Assembly (NCBI GenBank): GCA_025061245.1
Contig: JANZKD010000005.1
Span: forward strand, 1-26,915
Direction: 5' to 3'
DNA length: 26,915 bases
Source of the DNA: Candidatus Culexmicrobium profundum
GTDB lineage: Archaea; Thermoproteota; Methanomethylicia; Culexarchaeales; Culexmicrobiaceae
How positions within the stretch are numbered: position 1 is the stretch's first letter; every line of letters begins with the position of its first letter. Shown piece by piece: positions 1-8,319 of the stretch. The translations under genes were made by a program, and so were the position numbers. The notes beneath the pieces are model-generated. The model had not been told where the DNA came from. It ran no database searches and saw nothing but the letters and a program-made list of their open reading frames with translations.

Positions 1-1
1 A

Positions 2-85
2 AAACTGAAATTTAAGGAAGAATATTTAGTCAACTTCATAACATCCAGAATTAAGAAGATACTGAAAACACCAATAATTCAATAA
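2..85 (+). CDS. C-terminal end of an unidentified protein (partial)
   Basis: The frame from base 2 is open for 27 codons and ends at TAA 83-85. The residues are rich in Lys, Ile and Phe with a helical pattern (for example EEYLVNFITSRIKKIL). It would converge on the transglutaminase-like gene, with 9 bases between the two stops. There is no motif and the fragment is too short for family assignment, so it may be chance. It is listed because composition and position fit the tail of a gene that starts outside the window. Confidence 0.35.
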   Translation, partial: KLKFKEEYLVNFITSRIKKILKTPIIQ

Positions 86-94
86 ATAGAAGGG

Positions 95-1063
95 TTAGAC
101 TTCAATTAATTTCCACTTAGCATCCTTAAGCTCCCTTGGAAGATCACCAACCCTCCAACCCCAACTAGTAGTTTCTGCAAAATAATACTTCAATCCATTA
201 TATGTGAAATACCAAGCTGAACCATGAATATTATGTTGAGGCAGACTTGAAAGATGAACCGCCACTGCAACATGAGTACCATCAGCTGTAAAGGCTAGTA
301 AAACTTTAAATCCAGCAGCCTTCAATAGCGATGCATATAGAAATGCATGAGTATCACAATCCCCACCCATCTCAACCAAAGTCTCTATAGGATACTTAAA
401 CTCAATAGTCGGATAATACCGGACGCACAGAGTATAGGATTTATCTTGAACAAAGTCAAGTAAAGCATTCGCCAACTCCTCCTCACCACTAGTCTGACTC
501 TTAATCCTTGAAACAATATCCATTATCACAGGCTCATTAGGAGTAATATACTGTCTAGCTACCTTCAAATTATAAATTGTAACATCTGGATGAAACTTCT
601 TAACATAATAACTGTAAAGCTTATAGGGGATTGAAAGAGTCATAACATGCCTCTCCACACCAAAACCAGTATAATAAACAACCGTCACAGCCACACAGTC
701 ACTTGAAACACTCTTAAAAATTAAGTCGAAATCAGACTTCAACTCATCATACTTCAACTTAACCAACTGACATTCACTGTATAGGTGGGTGTAATTATCC
801 TGAAGCTCAAGATACCTACTATAAAGCAAATTATACTCACTATTCAAACGATCATAATCACTCTGCAACTCATCCAATTTAGACTCAAGAAAATCAACCC
901 TAAACCTAAGAAGAGCATTCTCATCAACAAGAACACTAACCCTAACCTGAAGAGAAAGATTAAGATAATAAAGATAACTTGAAACAAAAAATAAGAAGAA
1001 AATTGCACCAATCAAAACAATAGTTCTAACTCTAAATTTCCCATAACTCTTCAAGACACCCAT
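95..1063 (-). CDS. Membrane-anchored coiled-coil protein with transglutaminase-like domain
   Basis: 322 residues. A basic N-terminus is followed by one membrane segment at about residues 13-33. A predicted coiled coil (about 38-115) has repeated Leu/Tyr/Asp heptads. The C-terminal domain contains GGDCDTHAFLYASLLKAAG and, about 12 residues later, GTHVAVAV. These are the Cys and His parts of the transglutaminase/papain-like core; the third residue may be the Glu or Asp near YFAETTSWGW. Family knowledge suggests an extracytoplasmic protease or amidase-like enzyme; the substrate is unknown. It starts 2 nt after the stop of the ATPase gene, and its Shine-Dalgarno GAGGTG lies in the last codons of that gene, so the two are co-transcribed and probably translationally coupled. 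Confidence 0.8.
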   Translation of the reverse strand: MGVLKSYGKFRVRTIVLIGAIFFLFFVSSYLYYLNLSLQVRVSVLVDENALLRFRVDFLESKLDELQSDYDRLNSEYNLLYSRYLELQDNYTHLYSECQLVKLKYDELKSDFDLIFKSVSSDCVAVTVVYYTGFGVERHVMTLSIPYKLYSYYVKKFHPDVTIYNLKVARQYITPNEPVIMDIVSRIKSQTSGEEELANALLDFVQDKSYTLCVRYYPTIEFKYPIETLVEMGGDCDTHAFLYASLLKAAGFKVLLAFTADGTHVAVAVHLSSLPQHNIHGSAWYFTYNGLKYYFAETTSWGWRVGDLPRELKDAKWKLIEV

Positions 1064-1065
1064 AT

Positions 1066-2307
1066 TTACACCTCAACCCCACTAGATACCAATTCTACAA
1101 TTCCATCAACATCCAAAACCTCAATTTCCTCAGGTTCTCTCTCCAAAACATCAACATCTGGCACAACAATTACCCTCCGAACCCCTTTAAACCTATTCAA
1201 CTTCTCCTCCAACCCTCTAACCTCACTTCTCGAAACATAATCCTTCCATTTAACCTCCCCAACCAACTTCAACCTTTTAAATTCAAAAAGTGCGATATCA
1301 ACCTCAAAATCTTTCTCCTCAATTCTTTGATAACTCAAACCCATAACCTTTGAAAGTAGATTCCTAATATACAGCTCAACATGGAGTGGAAGCTTAACTT
1401 CAACAACCCTCCTTATAAAATCCACTGGGACATCCAGCTCACTATAGGAATACTTATCCTCCAAGTAGAAGTGTAAATCAAAAAGAGGGGAAACATGAAA
1501 ATACCTATACCTCTTCTTCCCATAAACCTTAACTCTATTAAGCAAACCCATTGTTACTAATATACTTAAATACTTCTGTAGAACTCCAGGATTATCCTTA
1601 GAAATCAAACCCCTCGAAAATAGGAGAGTTGAAATCTCAGTACTAACATTTCTCCCAGAAGCAATGGCCTTTAAAATCCCCTCATAAACATTAGTTAGCT
1701 CCCTCTCCTCCTCAGTAAAAATTTCACCTATAAGCTCCCTAATGAAAAACCTATTTTCAAATAGGAAATTTGAGATAAAACGCCTTAAAGGAGGCTTAAA
1801 AAATGGAATTAAACTTGGCTCCCTAAGATATACACAAGCCTCAATAAGCATCTTCCCTCTAAGCTCCTTTGACAACTCCAATAAAATATCCCTCTCATCA
1901 ATTAATCCAATTCTAATTGGATAAACCAAACCCAGTAAGGGGGAACCCCTCCCCAAAAGCTTCTCAGCCAACCATAAAGTGGAAGTTATCAAAATCAACC
2001 TACCCCTAACACCTAAAGAATGAAGAAAATCTTGAAAATCCTCAGGTAATCTATGAAACTCATCAATAACAATTAATTTCTCATCAATCAACTCCCTAAA
2101 CAATCTAATAAACTCACCATAAGTATACTTCTCAAAATTCCTCCTATCAATCAAAGTTCCATCCCTATTAACAAAAAAGAAGCGATCATAACTGAGAAAA
2201 TTTTCAACAAGAAAAGTCTTTCCAGTCTTCCTCCTACCATAAATCATCCTCCATGGACCAGCACTTTGAATTCTCTTAATATCTATTCTCCTGGGAATAA
2301 TTCTCAT
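1066..2307 (-). CDS. Archaeal ATPase with C-terminal DUF234-like nuclease-fold domain
   Basis: 413 residues. Walker A is GRRKTGKTFL (about 24-33) and Walker B LIVIDEFHRL (about 78-87). A sensor-like LILITSTLWL follows, then a winged-helix-like region (about 200-275). The C-terminal domain has DIALFEFKRLKLVGEVKWKD, with the spaced Asp, Glu and Lys expected of a PD-(D/E)XK fold as in DUF234. Members of this archaeal ATPase family are abundant, lineage-expanded and mostly uncharacterised; some occur in mobile or defence-like settings. The ATG overlaps three tandem palindromes. A TATA-like AGTATATTAAC lies about 28 nt upstream (2331-2341), which suggests a leaderless transcript and autoregulation. 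It forms a two-gene operon with the transglutaminase-like gene. Confidence 0.85.
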   Translation of the reverse strand: MRIIPRRIDIKRIQSAGPWRMIYGRRKTGKTFLVENFLSYDRFFFVNRDGTLIDRRNFEKYTYGEFIRLFRELIDEKLIVIDEFHRLPEDFQDFLHSLGVRGRLILITSTLWLAEKLLGRGSPLLGLVYPIRIGLIDERDILLELSKELRGKMLIEACVYLREPSLIPFFKPPLRRFISNFLFENRFFIRELIGEIFTEEERELTNVYEGILKAIASGRNVSTEISTLLFSRGLISKDNPGVLQKYLSILVTMGLLNRVKVYGKKRYRYFHVSPLFDLHFYLEDKYSYSELDVPVDFIRRVVEVKLPLHVELYIRNLLSKVMGLSYQRIEEKDFEVDIALFEFKRLKLVGEVKWKDYVSRSEVRGLEEKLNRFKGVRRVIVVPDVDVLEREPEEIEVLDVDGIVELVSSGVEV

Positions 2308-2329
2308 AAGAATAATTCTATAGAGAATA
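2285..2329. repeat. Three tandem 15-bp palindromic units over the ATPase start (likely operator)
   Basis: Three consecutive 15-bp units at 2285-2299, 2300-2314 and 2315-2329. Each fits ATTC-N6-GAATA; the second and third are perfect ATTCT-N4-AGAAT palindromes. The ATPase ATG (complement of 2305-2307) lies inside the middle unit. The third unit fills the space towards the TATA-like element at 2331-2341, so the array spans the expected transcription start. A repressor bound here would block polymerase. The first unit encodes part of the ATPase N-terminus, which could constrain it. Regulatory function is inferred. Confidence 0.65.
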
Positions 2330-2396
2330 GTTAATATACTTATCGCAAGTCAATAAAATAAAGCATCCACCTAGTTAGATCAATATTAAATCTAAA

Positions 2397-3557
2397 TTAA
2401 CTCTTCAATAAGCGTTCAGAAGTATACTGCAGGGAAAAGTCATATAAAATCCAGTTTATAACTACAGTTTTAATAGTAGAGTCACCAAACTCCACTCCAA
2501 CCTCTACATCCTCAAGATAGAGATTTCTAAATTCATCTCCAATAAACTCATAAACCCATTCAATGAAGGAAGCATAATTAAACCTTACAACTCCAAATTT
2601 AATTGGCTCTAATATTCTAAATGCAATGTAATGCCAATTCATATTAGCATACCAAACCTCAAAGGTGCAATTAACAATTTCACCATCAACCTCAATTGGA
2701 ACAATTAACTCGTCAATCTTAAAACCAGCTGGACTAAGATTATGCCAGTAAAGCCAAATCATCACCTCCACCTCACCAGCAAAGACACGAGTAAACCTAA
2801 ACTTATCCCTAGTAAACCATGACTCAACTGCAAGATTAATTGAAAGCTGAGAATTATGACTCAAATTATAGCTTAAAGTTACATAGAAGTCGTTTAAACT
2901 AGAAACCCTATCTGGGATAGGTATGGATGAATCTAAAGCCATATACTCATTCCAAGGCTTATTACCGCACCAAATTTCAGGATAACCATAAACCTCAATT
3001 TCAGAATACTTAGGAGTTAAATCCCATAAACACTGACCATAATACAATATACCCCTATCAAGATTAAAGGTCATATTAGCAGTTCCACTAGCACTAAGAG
3101 TATTCCACAAGTTAATCTCAATAATGAAGTCAAATAAGCCATCTCCATCCAAATCTAAGCCGGCAAAATCCAAATCACCAGGATAACTAATAGAGATAAC
3201 TCGATCAAAATCAACTAAAAGAACACCATCACCTAAAACTTCAACAACACCACCAGTACAAGTCTTGTTATTAAAAAGAATTTCACCAATCATCCAACCC
3301 CTACCAGGCTTAGCCTCAACCCTCAAATTTAAAGGCTCCAAAAAACCTATAAGACCATGCTTAACCAACCTGAAAGTCAAAGTAGAATTAGATGAAAACA
3401 GCTGACCATCAATAAAAACAACACCTTCACCCAAAATTACAACATCAACCCTAACATCCACAACATGTACATAGAAGAAAAGAAGGTAAGCTACGAAGAA
3501 AGCTAGAGGTAAAATTAAAGCTAAAAGCGATCTGAAGCGACTTATAAAACCATACAC
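2397..3557 (-). CDS. Membrane-anchored extracytoplasmic hypothetical protein
   Basis: 386 residues. One N-terminal hydrophobic segment (about 9-31) preceded by basic residues looks like an uncleaved signal anchor. The rest is beta-rich, with many Asn-Xaa-Ser/Thr sites. A stretch DLDLDGDGLFDF (about 133-144) resembles the calcium-binding loop of dockerin, thrombospondin type-3 or FG-GAP proteins. I do not recognise the family. The start is GTG at 3557; a GGTGG lies about 18 nt upstream, too far to help, and a TATA-like ATATATAG lies about 35-40 nt upstream. It lies 90 bp before the ATPase operon in the same direction, but that operon has its own promoter. Confidence 0.7.
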   Translation of the reverse strand: MYGFISRFRSLLALILPLAFFVAYLLFFYVHVVDVRVDVVILGEGVVFIDGQLFSSNSTLTFRLVKHGLIGFLEPLNLRVEAKPGRGWMIGEILFNNKTCTGGVVEVLGDGVLLVDFDRVISISYPGDLDFAGLDLDGDGLFDFIIEINLWNTLSASGTANMTFNLDRGILYYGQCLWDLTPKYSEIEVYGYPEIWCGNKPWNEYMALDSSIPIPDRVSSLNDFYVTLSYNLSHNSQLSINLAVESWFTRDKFRFTRVFAGEVEVMIWLYWHNLSPAGFKIDELIVPIEVDGEIVNCTFEVWYANMNWHYIAFRILEPIKFGVVRFNYASFIEWVYEFIGDEFRNLYLEDVEVGVEFGDSTIKTVVINWILYDFSLQYTSERLLKS

Positions 3558-3701
3558 ATTAATACTAGACTAGTCCACCTACATAATTTATTCTATATAT
3601 TAATCTAATTCTTTCTAACATCATTTAGTATAGATATTCTAAACTGCACATTCGTTACAGTTTAATACTCAAAAAACCTACTTAATCGACGGTGCCCTAC
3701 A

Positions 3702-4649
3702 GTGACTTTAGCAAGAATTATTGGAACAAGAAATACTAGGGGAGTGCTTCATATTGGTGCTGAAATTTTAAGAAATGGTGGTTCAGCCATAGATGCAGTT
3801 GAAGCAACAGTGAACGCAGTTGAAGACAATCCATTAGATCAAACAGTTGGCTATGGAGGAATACCAAACCTGCTGGGTGAAGTGGAACTAGATGCATCAA
3901 TTATGGATGGAAAAACATTGAAAGCCGGTGCAGTAGCAGGAATAAAACACCATAAAAATCCAATATCAATAGCTAGAAAGGTAATGGAAGTTACACCCCA
4001 CGTCCTATTAATTGGGGAAGGAGCAGAACTCTTCGCTGAAGTTATGGGATTTAAGAAATGTGAACTACTAACCAATCGCTCAAGAAAAATCTATGATGCA
4101 TTTCTAAGAGATGCAATTCAAGAGCTAGATGAAAGCTTCAATAGATACAAGAAATACCTAGAGCAATACATTAAAAATTACAGGTTAAGGGAGTGGTATG
4201 AAAAACTAACCCTAAAACATCATGGAACAGTAAATGTAATAGCAATAGACTCAAAGGGCAACATATGCGTAGGAGTATCAACAAGTGGAACAGCACTAAA
4301 ACTACCGGGAAGAGTAGGAGACTCAGCCATAATTGGAGCTGGAAACTATGCAGACAATAGATATGGAGGAGCAGCATGCACAGGTAGAGGGGAACTAACC
4401 ATAAGACTATCAACAGCAAAAAGCATAGTCAACTACATGAAAAATGGATTAAGCGTAAAAGAAGCATGCATACAAGCCATAAAGGACATAAACTCATTAA
4501 ATGAAATTGGTGGAGTAAGCTGCATAGCCATGGACAAAAATGGCAATACATGGGCCGCCTCAAACAGAAGAATACCAATCTACTACTACATGGACATAGA
4601 AATGAAGAAACCAATAGAACTCAAAGGAACACTAATACAAGCCAAATAA
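3702..4649 (+). CDS. Glycosylasparaginase / N4-(beta-N-acetylglucosaminyl)-L-asparaginase family
   Basis: 315 residues, Ntn-hydrolase of peptidase family T2. Visible family blocks are GGSAIDAVEATVNAVEDNP, VGYGGIPNLLGEVELDASIMDG, TPHVLLIGEGAELFA, the autoprocessing site HHGTVNVIAID, and GDSAIIGAGNYADN followed by GRGE. Cleavage before the Thr of HGT would expose the catalytic N-terminal Thr; most relatives have HDT here, so HGT is a small departure. Family reactions are hydrolysis of GlcNAc-Asn or of L-asparagine/isoaspartyl peptides; which applies here cannot be read from sequence. The GTG start is supported by GGTG at 3691-3694, 7 nt upstream. The N-terminus is short but complete. Confidence 0.88.
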   Translation: MTLARIIGTRNTRGVLHIGAEILRNGGSAIDAVEATVNAVEDNPLDQTVGYGGIPNLLGEVELDASIMDGKTLKAGAVAGIKHHKNPISIARKVMEVTPHVLLIGEGAELFAEVMGFKKCELLTNRSRKIYDAFLRDAIQELDESFNRYKKYLEQYIKNYRLREWYEKLTLKHHGTVNVIAIDSKGNICVGVSTSGTALKLPGRVGDSAIIGAGNYADNRYGGAACTGRGELTIRLSTAKSIVNYMKNGLSVKEACIQAIKDINSLNEIGGVSCIAMDKNGNTWAASNRRIPIYYYMDIEMKKPIELKGTLIQAK

Positions 4650-4700
4650 CAAAGCAAATTATTAAATCAAATCATAGTAAAAATAGATTTACAAAATGGA

Positions 4701-5666
4701 ATGAAGAATATGGCAAAGATAACAGCCATCCTACTAATAGGAACACTATCAATGTTCTATGCAGAAGTACTATCAGGAGCATCACACCTATGGTTCCTAG
4801 ATCCATGGGGACTCATAATAACCATGCCCCTATACCTATTCCACACCATACTCCTACTAAACCTAGCCATAAAAACAAAGAGAACATCACTAAAACAACT
4901 ATACTATTGGGGAATATTCTTCGGACTCTATGAATCATGGATAACAAAAGTCCTATGGGCCGGATACATTGAAACAGGCAAGACAATGTTTGGAAAATTC
5001 CTTGGAATTGCATGGGCTGAATTCCTAACCCTAGTCCTCTTCTGGCATCCAATAATGTCCTTCATAATTCCAATCCTAACTTATGAAGTTCTAAGCAGAA
5101 ACTACCTACCAAACCATAAGAAATACCTAACCAAGAACAGGAGGAAAACACTAATAATAATGCTAATTTTAATGATTGGAGCAAGCTTCCAAAGCACAAA
5201 CTCGAAAAACAACCTAGCAATAGCAATGGGGTCAATGATAGGTAGCATAACAATAATAATCATACTAGACATATTAACTAGAAATAAAAGCATAGAATCC
5301 ATAAAGCTAGGTAGAAAAGGCTTCACAATCACGATAATATACCTAGCCACCCTATACACAGCAACCTTCTTCCTAATGCTCCCAGAGAGAATACCAACCG
5401 ATCCAATTGCATGGATATCAATTATATCATGGTACATAATAACAGCCATACTACTCAAAAGGTCAAAGCCAATTGAAGGAGAAGAAATACAAGTAAACTT
5501 GGAAGCTTACAGCAAAAAGGACTTCATAAAATACATGGCAATACTATTAATCCTAACACTTATAATGTGTCTAATACCATCATTAAGCCATATAACAACA
5601 ATAGCACTCCTACTATCAATAATAGCCATAGCACCAATAATATTCATCAAAACACTAATAAGGTAA
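4701..5666 (+). CDS. Polytopic membrane protein, unknown function
   Basis: 321 residues with about nine or ten hydrophobic helices spread over the whole length and short charged loops; no large soluble domain. Charged or polar residues lie within some helices (for example YESWITKVLWAGYIE at about 75-90). It ends with a helix and IKTLIR. I recognise no transporter signature. It lies 51 bp after the asparaginase gene and 57 bp before the VIT1-like gene, all on the + strand, so the three may be one transcript. ATG at 4710 (the fourth codon) is an equally possible start, since neither has a clear Shine-Dalgarno. Confidence 0.75.
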   Translation: MKNMAKITAILLIGTLSMFYAEVLSGASHLWFLDPWGLIITMPLYLFHTILLLNLAIKTKRTSLKQLYYWGIFFGLYESWITKVLWAGYIETGKTMFGKFLGIAWAEFLTLVLFWHPIMSFIIPILTYEVLSRNYLPNHKKYLTKNRRKTLIIMLILMIGASFQSTNSKNNLAIAMGSMIGSITIIIILDILTRNKSIESIKLGRKGFTITIIYLATLYTATFFLMLPERIPTDPIAWISIISWYIITAILLKRSKPIEGEEIQVNLEAYSKKDFIKYMAILLILTLIMCLIPSLSHITTIALLLSIIAIAPIIFIKTLIR

Positions 5667-5723
5667 TATTAATTATCAAACGAAGAAAACTTATATCCAA
5701 TATAGCTTAGAGGAATTTCAACC

Positions 5724-6200
5724 ATGAAGCATTCATTTAAAGTTGGAATGAGCTTTGGATCAACATCAGGCATCATAACAACCCTAGGATTAATGGTAGG
5801 TCTACACTCAGGAACACATTCAAAACTAGCAGTTATAGGTGGAATATTAACAATTGCAGTTGCAGATGCATTTTCAGATGCACTGGGCATACACATGTCA
5901 GAGGAAGCTGAAGCCATACACACCGTAAAGGAAGTTTGGGAGGCAACCATATTCACATTCATCTTCAAATTCATATTCTCACTAACATTCATGATTCCAG
6001 TCCTAATATTCGAACTAACAACATCAATAATTGTAAGCATAATTTGGGGACTATTCCTCCTAAGCATATTCAGCCTCCAAATGGCTAGAGAGCAGGGTAG
6101 AGAAGCTTGGAAGATAATTGGAGAACATGTAGCCACAGCATTAATGGTGGTTATTTTAGCCCACTATATTGGAGATTGGATTTCAATAACCTTCGGCTAA
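5724..6200 (+). CDS. Short VIT1/CCC1-like membrane protein
   Basis: 158 residues. The N-terminal block FGSTSGIITTLGLMVGL, followed by GGILTIAVADAFSDALGIHMSEEAE, resembles TM1-TM2 of the CCC1/VIT1 iron-manganese transporter family (compare their G-x-x-D-G-I and ADA-S-x-x-G-x-Y-x-S-x-x-x-E). Three further helices follow. VIT1 proteins are usually about 220-250 residues, with a cytoplasmic metal-binding helical insert after TM2; here that part is short. Metal transport is therefore a family-based guess. The start is ATG with AGAGGAA about 8-10 nt upstream. It is convergent with alaX, leaving 1 bp between the stops. Confidence 0.7.
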   Translation: MKHSFKVGMSFGSTSGIITTLGLMVGLHSGTHSKLAVIGGILTIAVADAFSDALGIHMSEEAEAIHTVKEVWEATIFTFIFKFIFSLTFMIPVLIFELTTSIIVSIIWGLFLLSIFSLQMAREQGREAWKIIGEHVATALMVVILAHYIGDWISITFG

Positions 6201-6201
6201 T

Positions 6202-6663
6202 CTACTCAACAATATCAAAGCTTATCTCTAAAAGCCTCTTACTCCTCCTAAACCTAACCTTCCTCAATTGAATCCTACCAATTTCCCCAGTAGTCCTAGT
6301 ATGCTTCTTATTGCATGCATTAATATTCCAATCCTCAATAACTACTATTGAAAGCCTCCTAACATGACTTGGAATTGGAAATAAATCATACATTTCATCT
6401 CCAAACACTCTTTCAGCCTCATCCCTATCCATCTCAACAACCTTAACTGGAACATTCTCCTCAACCTTCAAGTTGGATAGACGCTCAATCTCCCTCAACT
6501 CATCCTCAGTAGGCTTCCTATCAAACTGAACAGTTAAACGGCCATGACCACCCTTAACATAGGTTGAAGCAGTCCACTTAGCCCCCAAAACCTTCCTAAC
6601 AGCACCCTTAACCACATGTAATGCAGTATGAGCTCTAACCTCCAAATCCACAGATTCACCCAT
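6202..6663 (-). CDS. alaX: Alanyl-tRNA editing protein AlaX-S type
   Basis: 153 residues. A stand-alone trans-editing enzyme that hydrolyses mischarged Ser-tRNA(Ala) or Gly-tRNA(Ala). The zinc motif is visible as HTALHVVKGA (HxxxH) and CNKKHTRTTGEIG (CxxxH). GGHGRLTVQFDRKP and VVIEDWNINACNKKH match AlaX-S of Pyrococcus closely along the whole length, from memory. An upstream in-frame ATG at 6681 exists, but GGTG falls 7 nt before the ATG at 6663, and the protein from there matches family length, so I use 6663. The gene is compact, with no AlaRS catalytic domain. Confidence 0.92.
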   Translation of the reverse strand: MGESVDLEVRAHTALHVVKGAVRKVLGAKWTASTYVKGGHGRLTVQFDRKPTEDELREIERLSNLKVEENVPVKVVEMDRDEAERVFGDEMYDLFPIPSHVRRLSIVVIEDWNINACNKKHTRTTGEIGRIQLRKVRFRRSKRLLEISFDIVE

Positions 6664-6707
6664 TACAATCCACCACATCACAATAATAATTTAAAAATTA
6701 TATAAAA

Positions 6708-7454
6708 TTAACAAGTAAATCTTCCACCATTAATTCCAAGTATCTGACCAGTTATAAAGCGAGACTTCTCAGTGGCTAGAAAGTAAACTGCCTCAGCCAC
6801 ATCCTCAGGCTTAGCAATATCCCTCAATGGATGTAAATCTATAACCCTCCTCCTCTTCTCAGGTGTATCAATAAACTCCCTAACCATGTCAGTTTCAACA
6901 AAGCTTGGAGCAACAGCATTAACACGTATCTTTGGAGCCAACTCCACAGCCAAACGCCTAGTCAAACCAATAACACCAGCCTTAGAAGCGCAATAAACAG
7001 CAGATGCAACAACATTACCAGTCTGACCAGCAATGCTAGCTATATTAACTATGCTAGCCCAAGAAGCCTTCCTAAGCAAAGGTAAGAAAAACTTTGTAGT
7101 TAAAAATACACCTGTCAAATTAACATTGATAACCCTCCTCCAATCCTCAACACTAGTCTCATCAATAGTTCCAAAGAAAACTATTCCAGCATTATTAACG
7201 AGGACATTTAAATATGGAAAACGCATTGAAACCTCACTAAAACCCCTCTTAACACTCTCAGCATCAGCCACATCCATTTGAATGTAAAATCCATCAACAC
7301 CAAATTCCTCAATTAGTTTCAAAGTCTCCTCAGCAGCACTCCTATTCCTATGATATGAGAAGGCTACATTGAAATTTGAAGAGGCAAACTTAACTACAAT
7401 GGCACGTCCAATACCGCGATCACCACCAGTAACAAATACATATCCATCAGCCAA
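6708..7454 (-). CDS. SDR-family NAD(P)-dependent oxidoreductase
   Basis: About 248 residues, a classical short-chain dehydrogenase. It has the cofactor loop VTGGDRGIGRAIV, NNAGIVFFG, the catalytic Ser in NIASIAGQTG, the YCASKAG Tyr-Lys pair, and the C-terminal FITGQILGINGGRF typical of FabG-like and sugar/alcohol dehydrogenases. The substrate cannot be assigned. The best start is TTG at 7454, because GGTG at 7460-7463 lies 5 nt before it, the spacing used by many neighbours; a longer TTG start at 7466 has no such signal. It is divergent from the HAD gene, with 97 bp between. Confidence 0.9.
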   Translation of the reverse strand: MADGYVFVTGGDRGIGRAIVVKFASSNFNVAFSYHRNRSAAEETLKLIEEFGVDGFYIQMDVADAESVKRGFSEVSMRFPYLNVLVNNAGIVFFGTIDETSVEDWRRVINVNLTGVFLTTKFFLPLLRKASWASIVNIASIAGQTGNVVASAVYCASKAGVIGLTRRLAVELAPKIRVNAVAPSFVETDMVREFIDTPEKRRRVIDLHPLRDIAKPEDVAEAVYFLATEKSRFITGQILGINGGRFTC

Positions 7455-7551
7455 AATGTCACCCAAATATAGATAACAACGAATAAAGTTAAATCGCTAA
7501 CCAACAAAAACCCATAAAATTCAATCAAAATAGAATAGTGCTGGTGAAAGA

Positions 7552-8245
7552 TTGATAAAAATAATATCATTCGACTTTGGAGGAACACTGGCTCGAGAAG
7601 TAAGAGAGGAATATGAGGTATTTCATGAAATTTTAAATGAGCTAGACTGCCCAACCGAGATGAACAAAGTTAGAGAAGCACTGTCAAGAGCATGGGAATG
7701 GTGGCTAAGGGAGAAAAGGGAGAAGGGTAGAATATGGTGTGAAGAAACTCTAAGAAAAGTTGTTAAACTATTCTTAAGTTATCTAAGATTACCAAGTAAA
7801 GGCAATTTAATAGCAAAAATAGTACAGCTATATCCACATAAACTTGAATTCGAAGCATATCCAGATACAGAGCCAACACTAAGGCAACTCAAAGAAATGA
7901 AGTATAAATTAATAGTAATCTCAAATGCATCATCAAAGAGAAATGTGGAAATCTACCTTAAAAAACTAGGATTAAGACAGTACTTTAAAGAAGTAATTGT
8001 CTCAGGATCCATAGGCTATGAAAAACCAAATCCACAAATATTCTTGAAGGCAGCTGAAGCAATGAAGGTGTCACCAAGAGAAATACTACACATTGGAAAC
8101 GATTTTGAGGCAGATTATCTAGGAGCAAAATCAGCTGGAATGAAAAAGCATACTAATCGACAGAGAAAACAAGTATGAAGACAAGCAATGTACAAGAATA
8201 ATGAAGCTCACCGAGCTAATAGACCTATTAAGAAGCCAAAGTTAA
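7552..8245 (+). pseudogene. HAD-superfamily hydrolase, frameshifted near the C-terminus
   Basis: The TTG start has GGTG at 7543-7546, 5 nt upstream. HAD motifs are present: FDFGGTLA (nucleophile Asp8; the usual second Asp is Gly, a known DxGGT variant), VISNASS, GYEKPNPQIF and HIGNDFEADYLGAKSAGM. The frame then reads KHTNRQRKQV and stops at 8178. Dropping one A from the run 8143-8147 restores SILIDRENKYEDK, ending KLTELIDLLRSQS at TAA 8243-8245. This is the standard HAD tail and gives about 230 residues. The true product is therefore frameshifted by one extra A, either a sequencing error or a real mutation. The shortened protein keeps all four motifs and could still fold partly. Confidence 0.85.
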
Positions 8246-8319
8246 CAGCTAAGTCAAGTTTATAAAAGCCCAATAAACCATTGAACCCAAACTACACCCA
8301 GTATACTTGAAAACAACCA

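Noticed and set aside
4171..5253. Several Leu-rich minus-strand frames opposite the asparaginase and membrane protein genes
   Set aside because: They mirror A-rich codons of the real + genes; they have no start signals or motifs.
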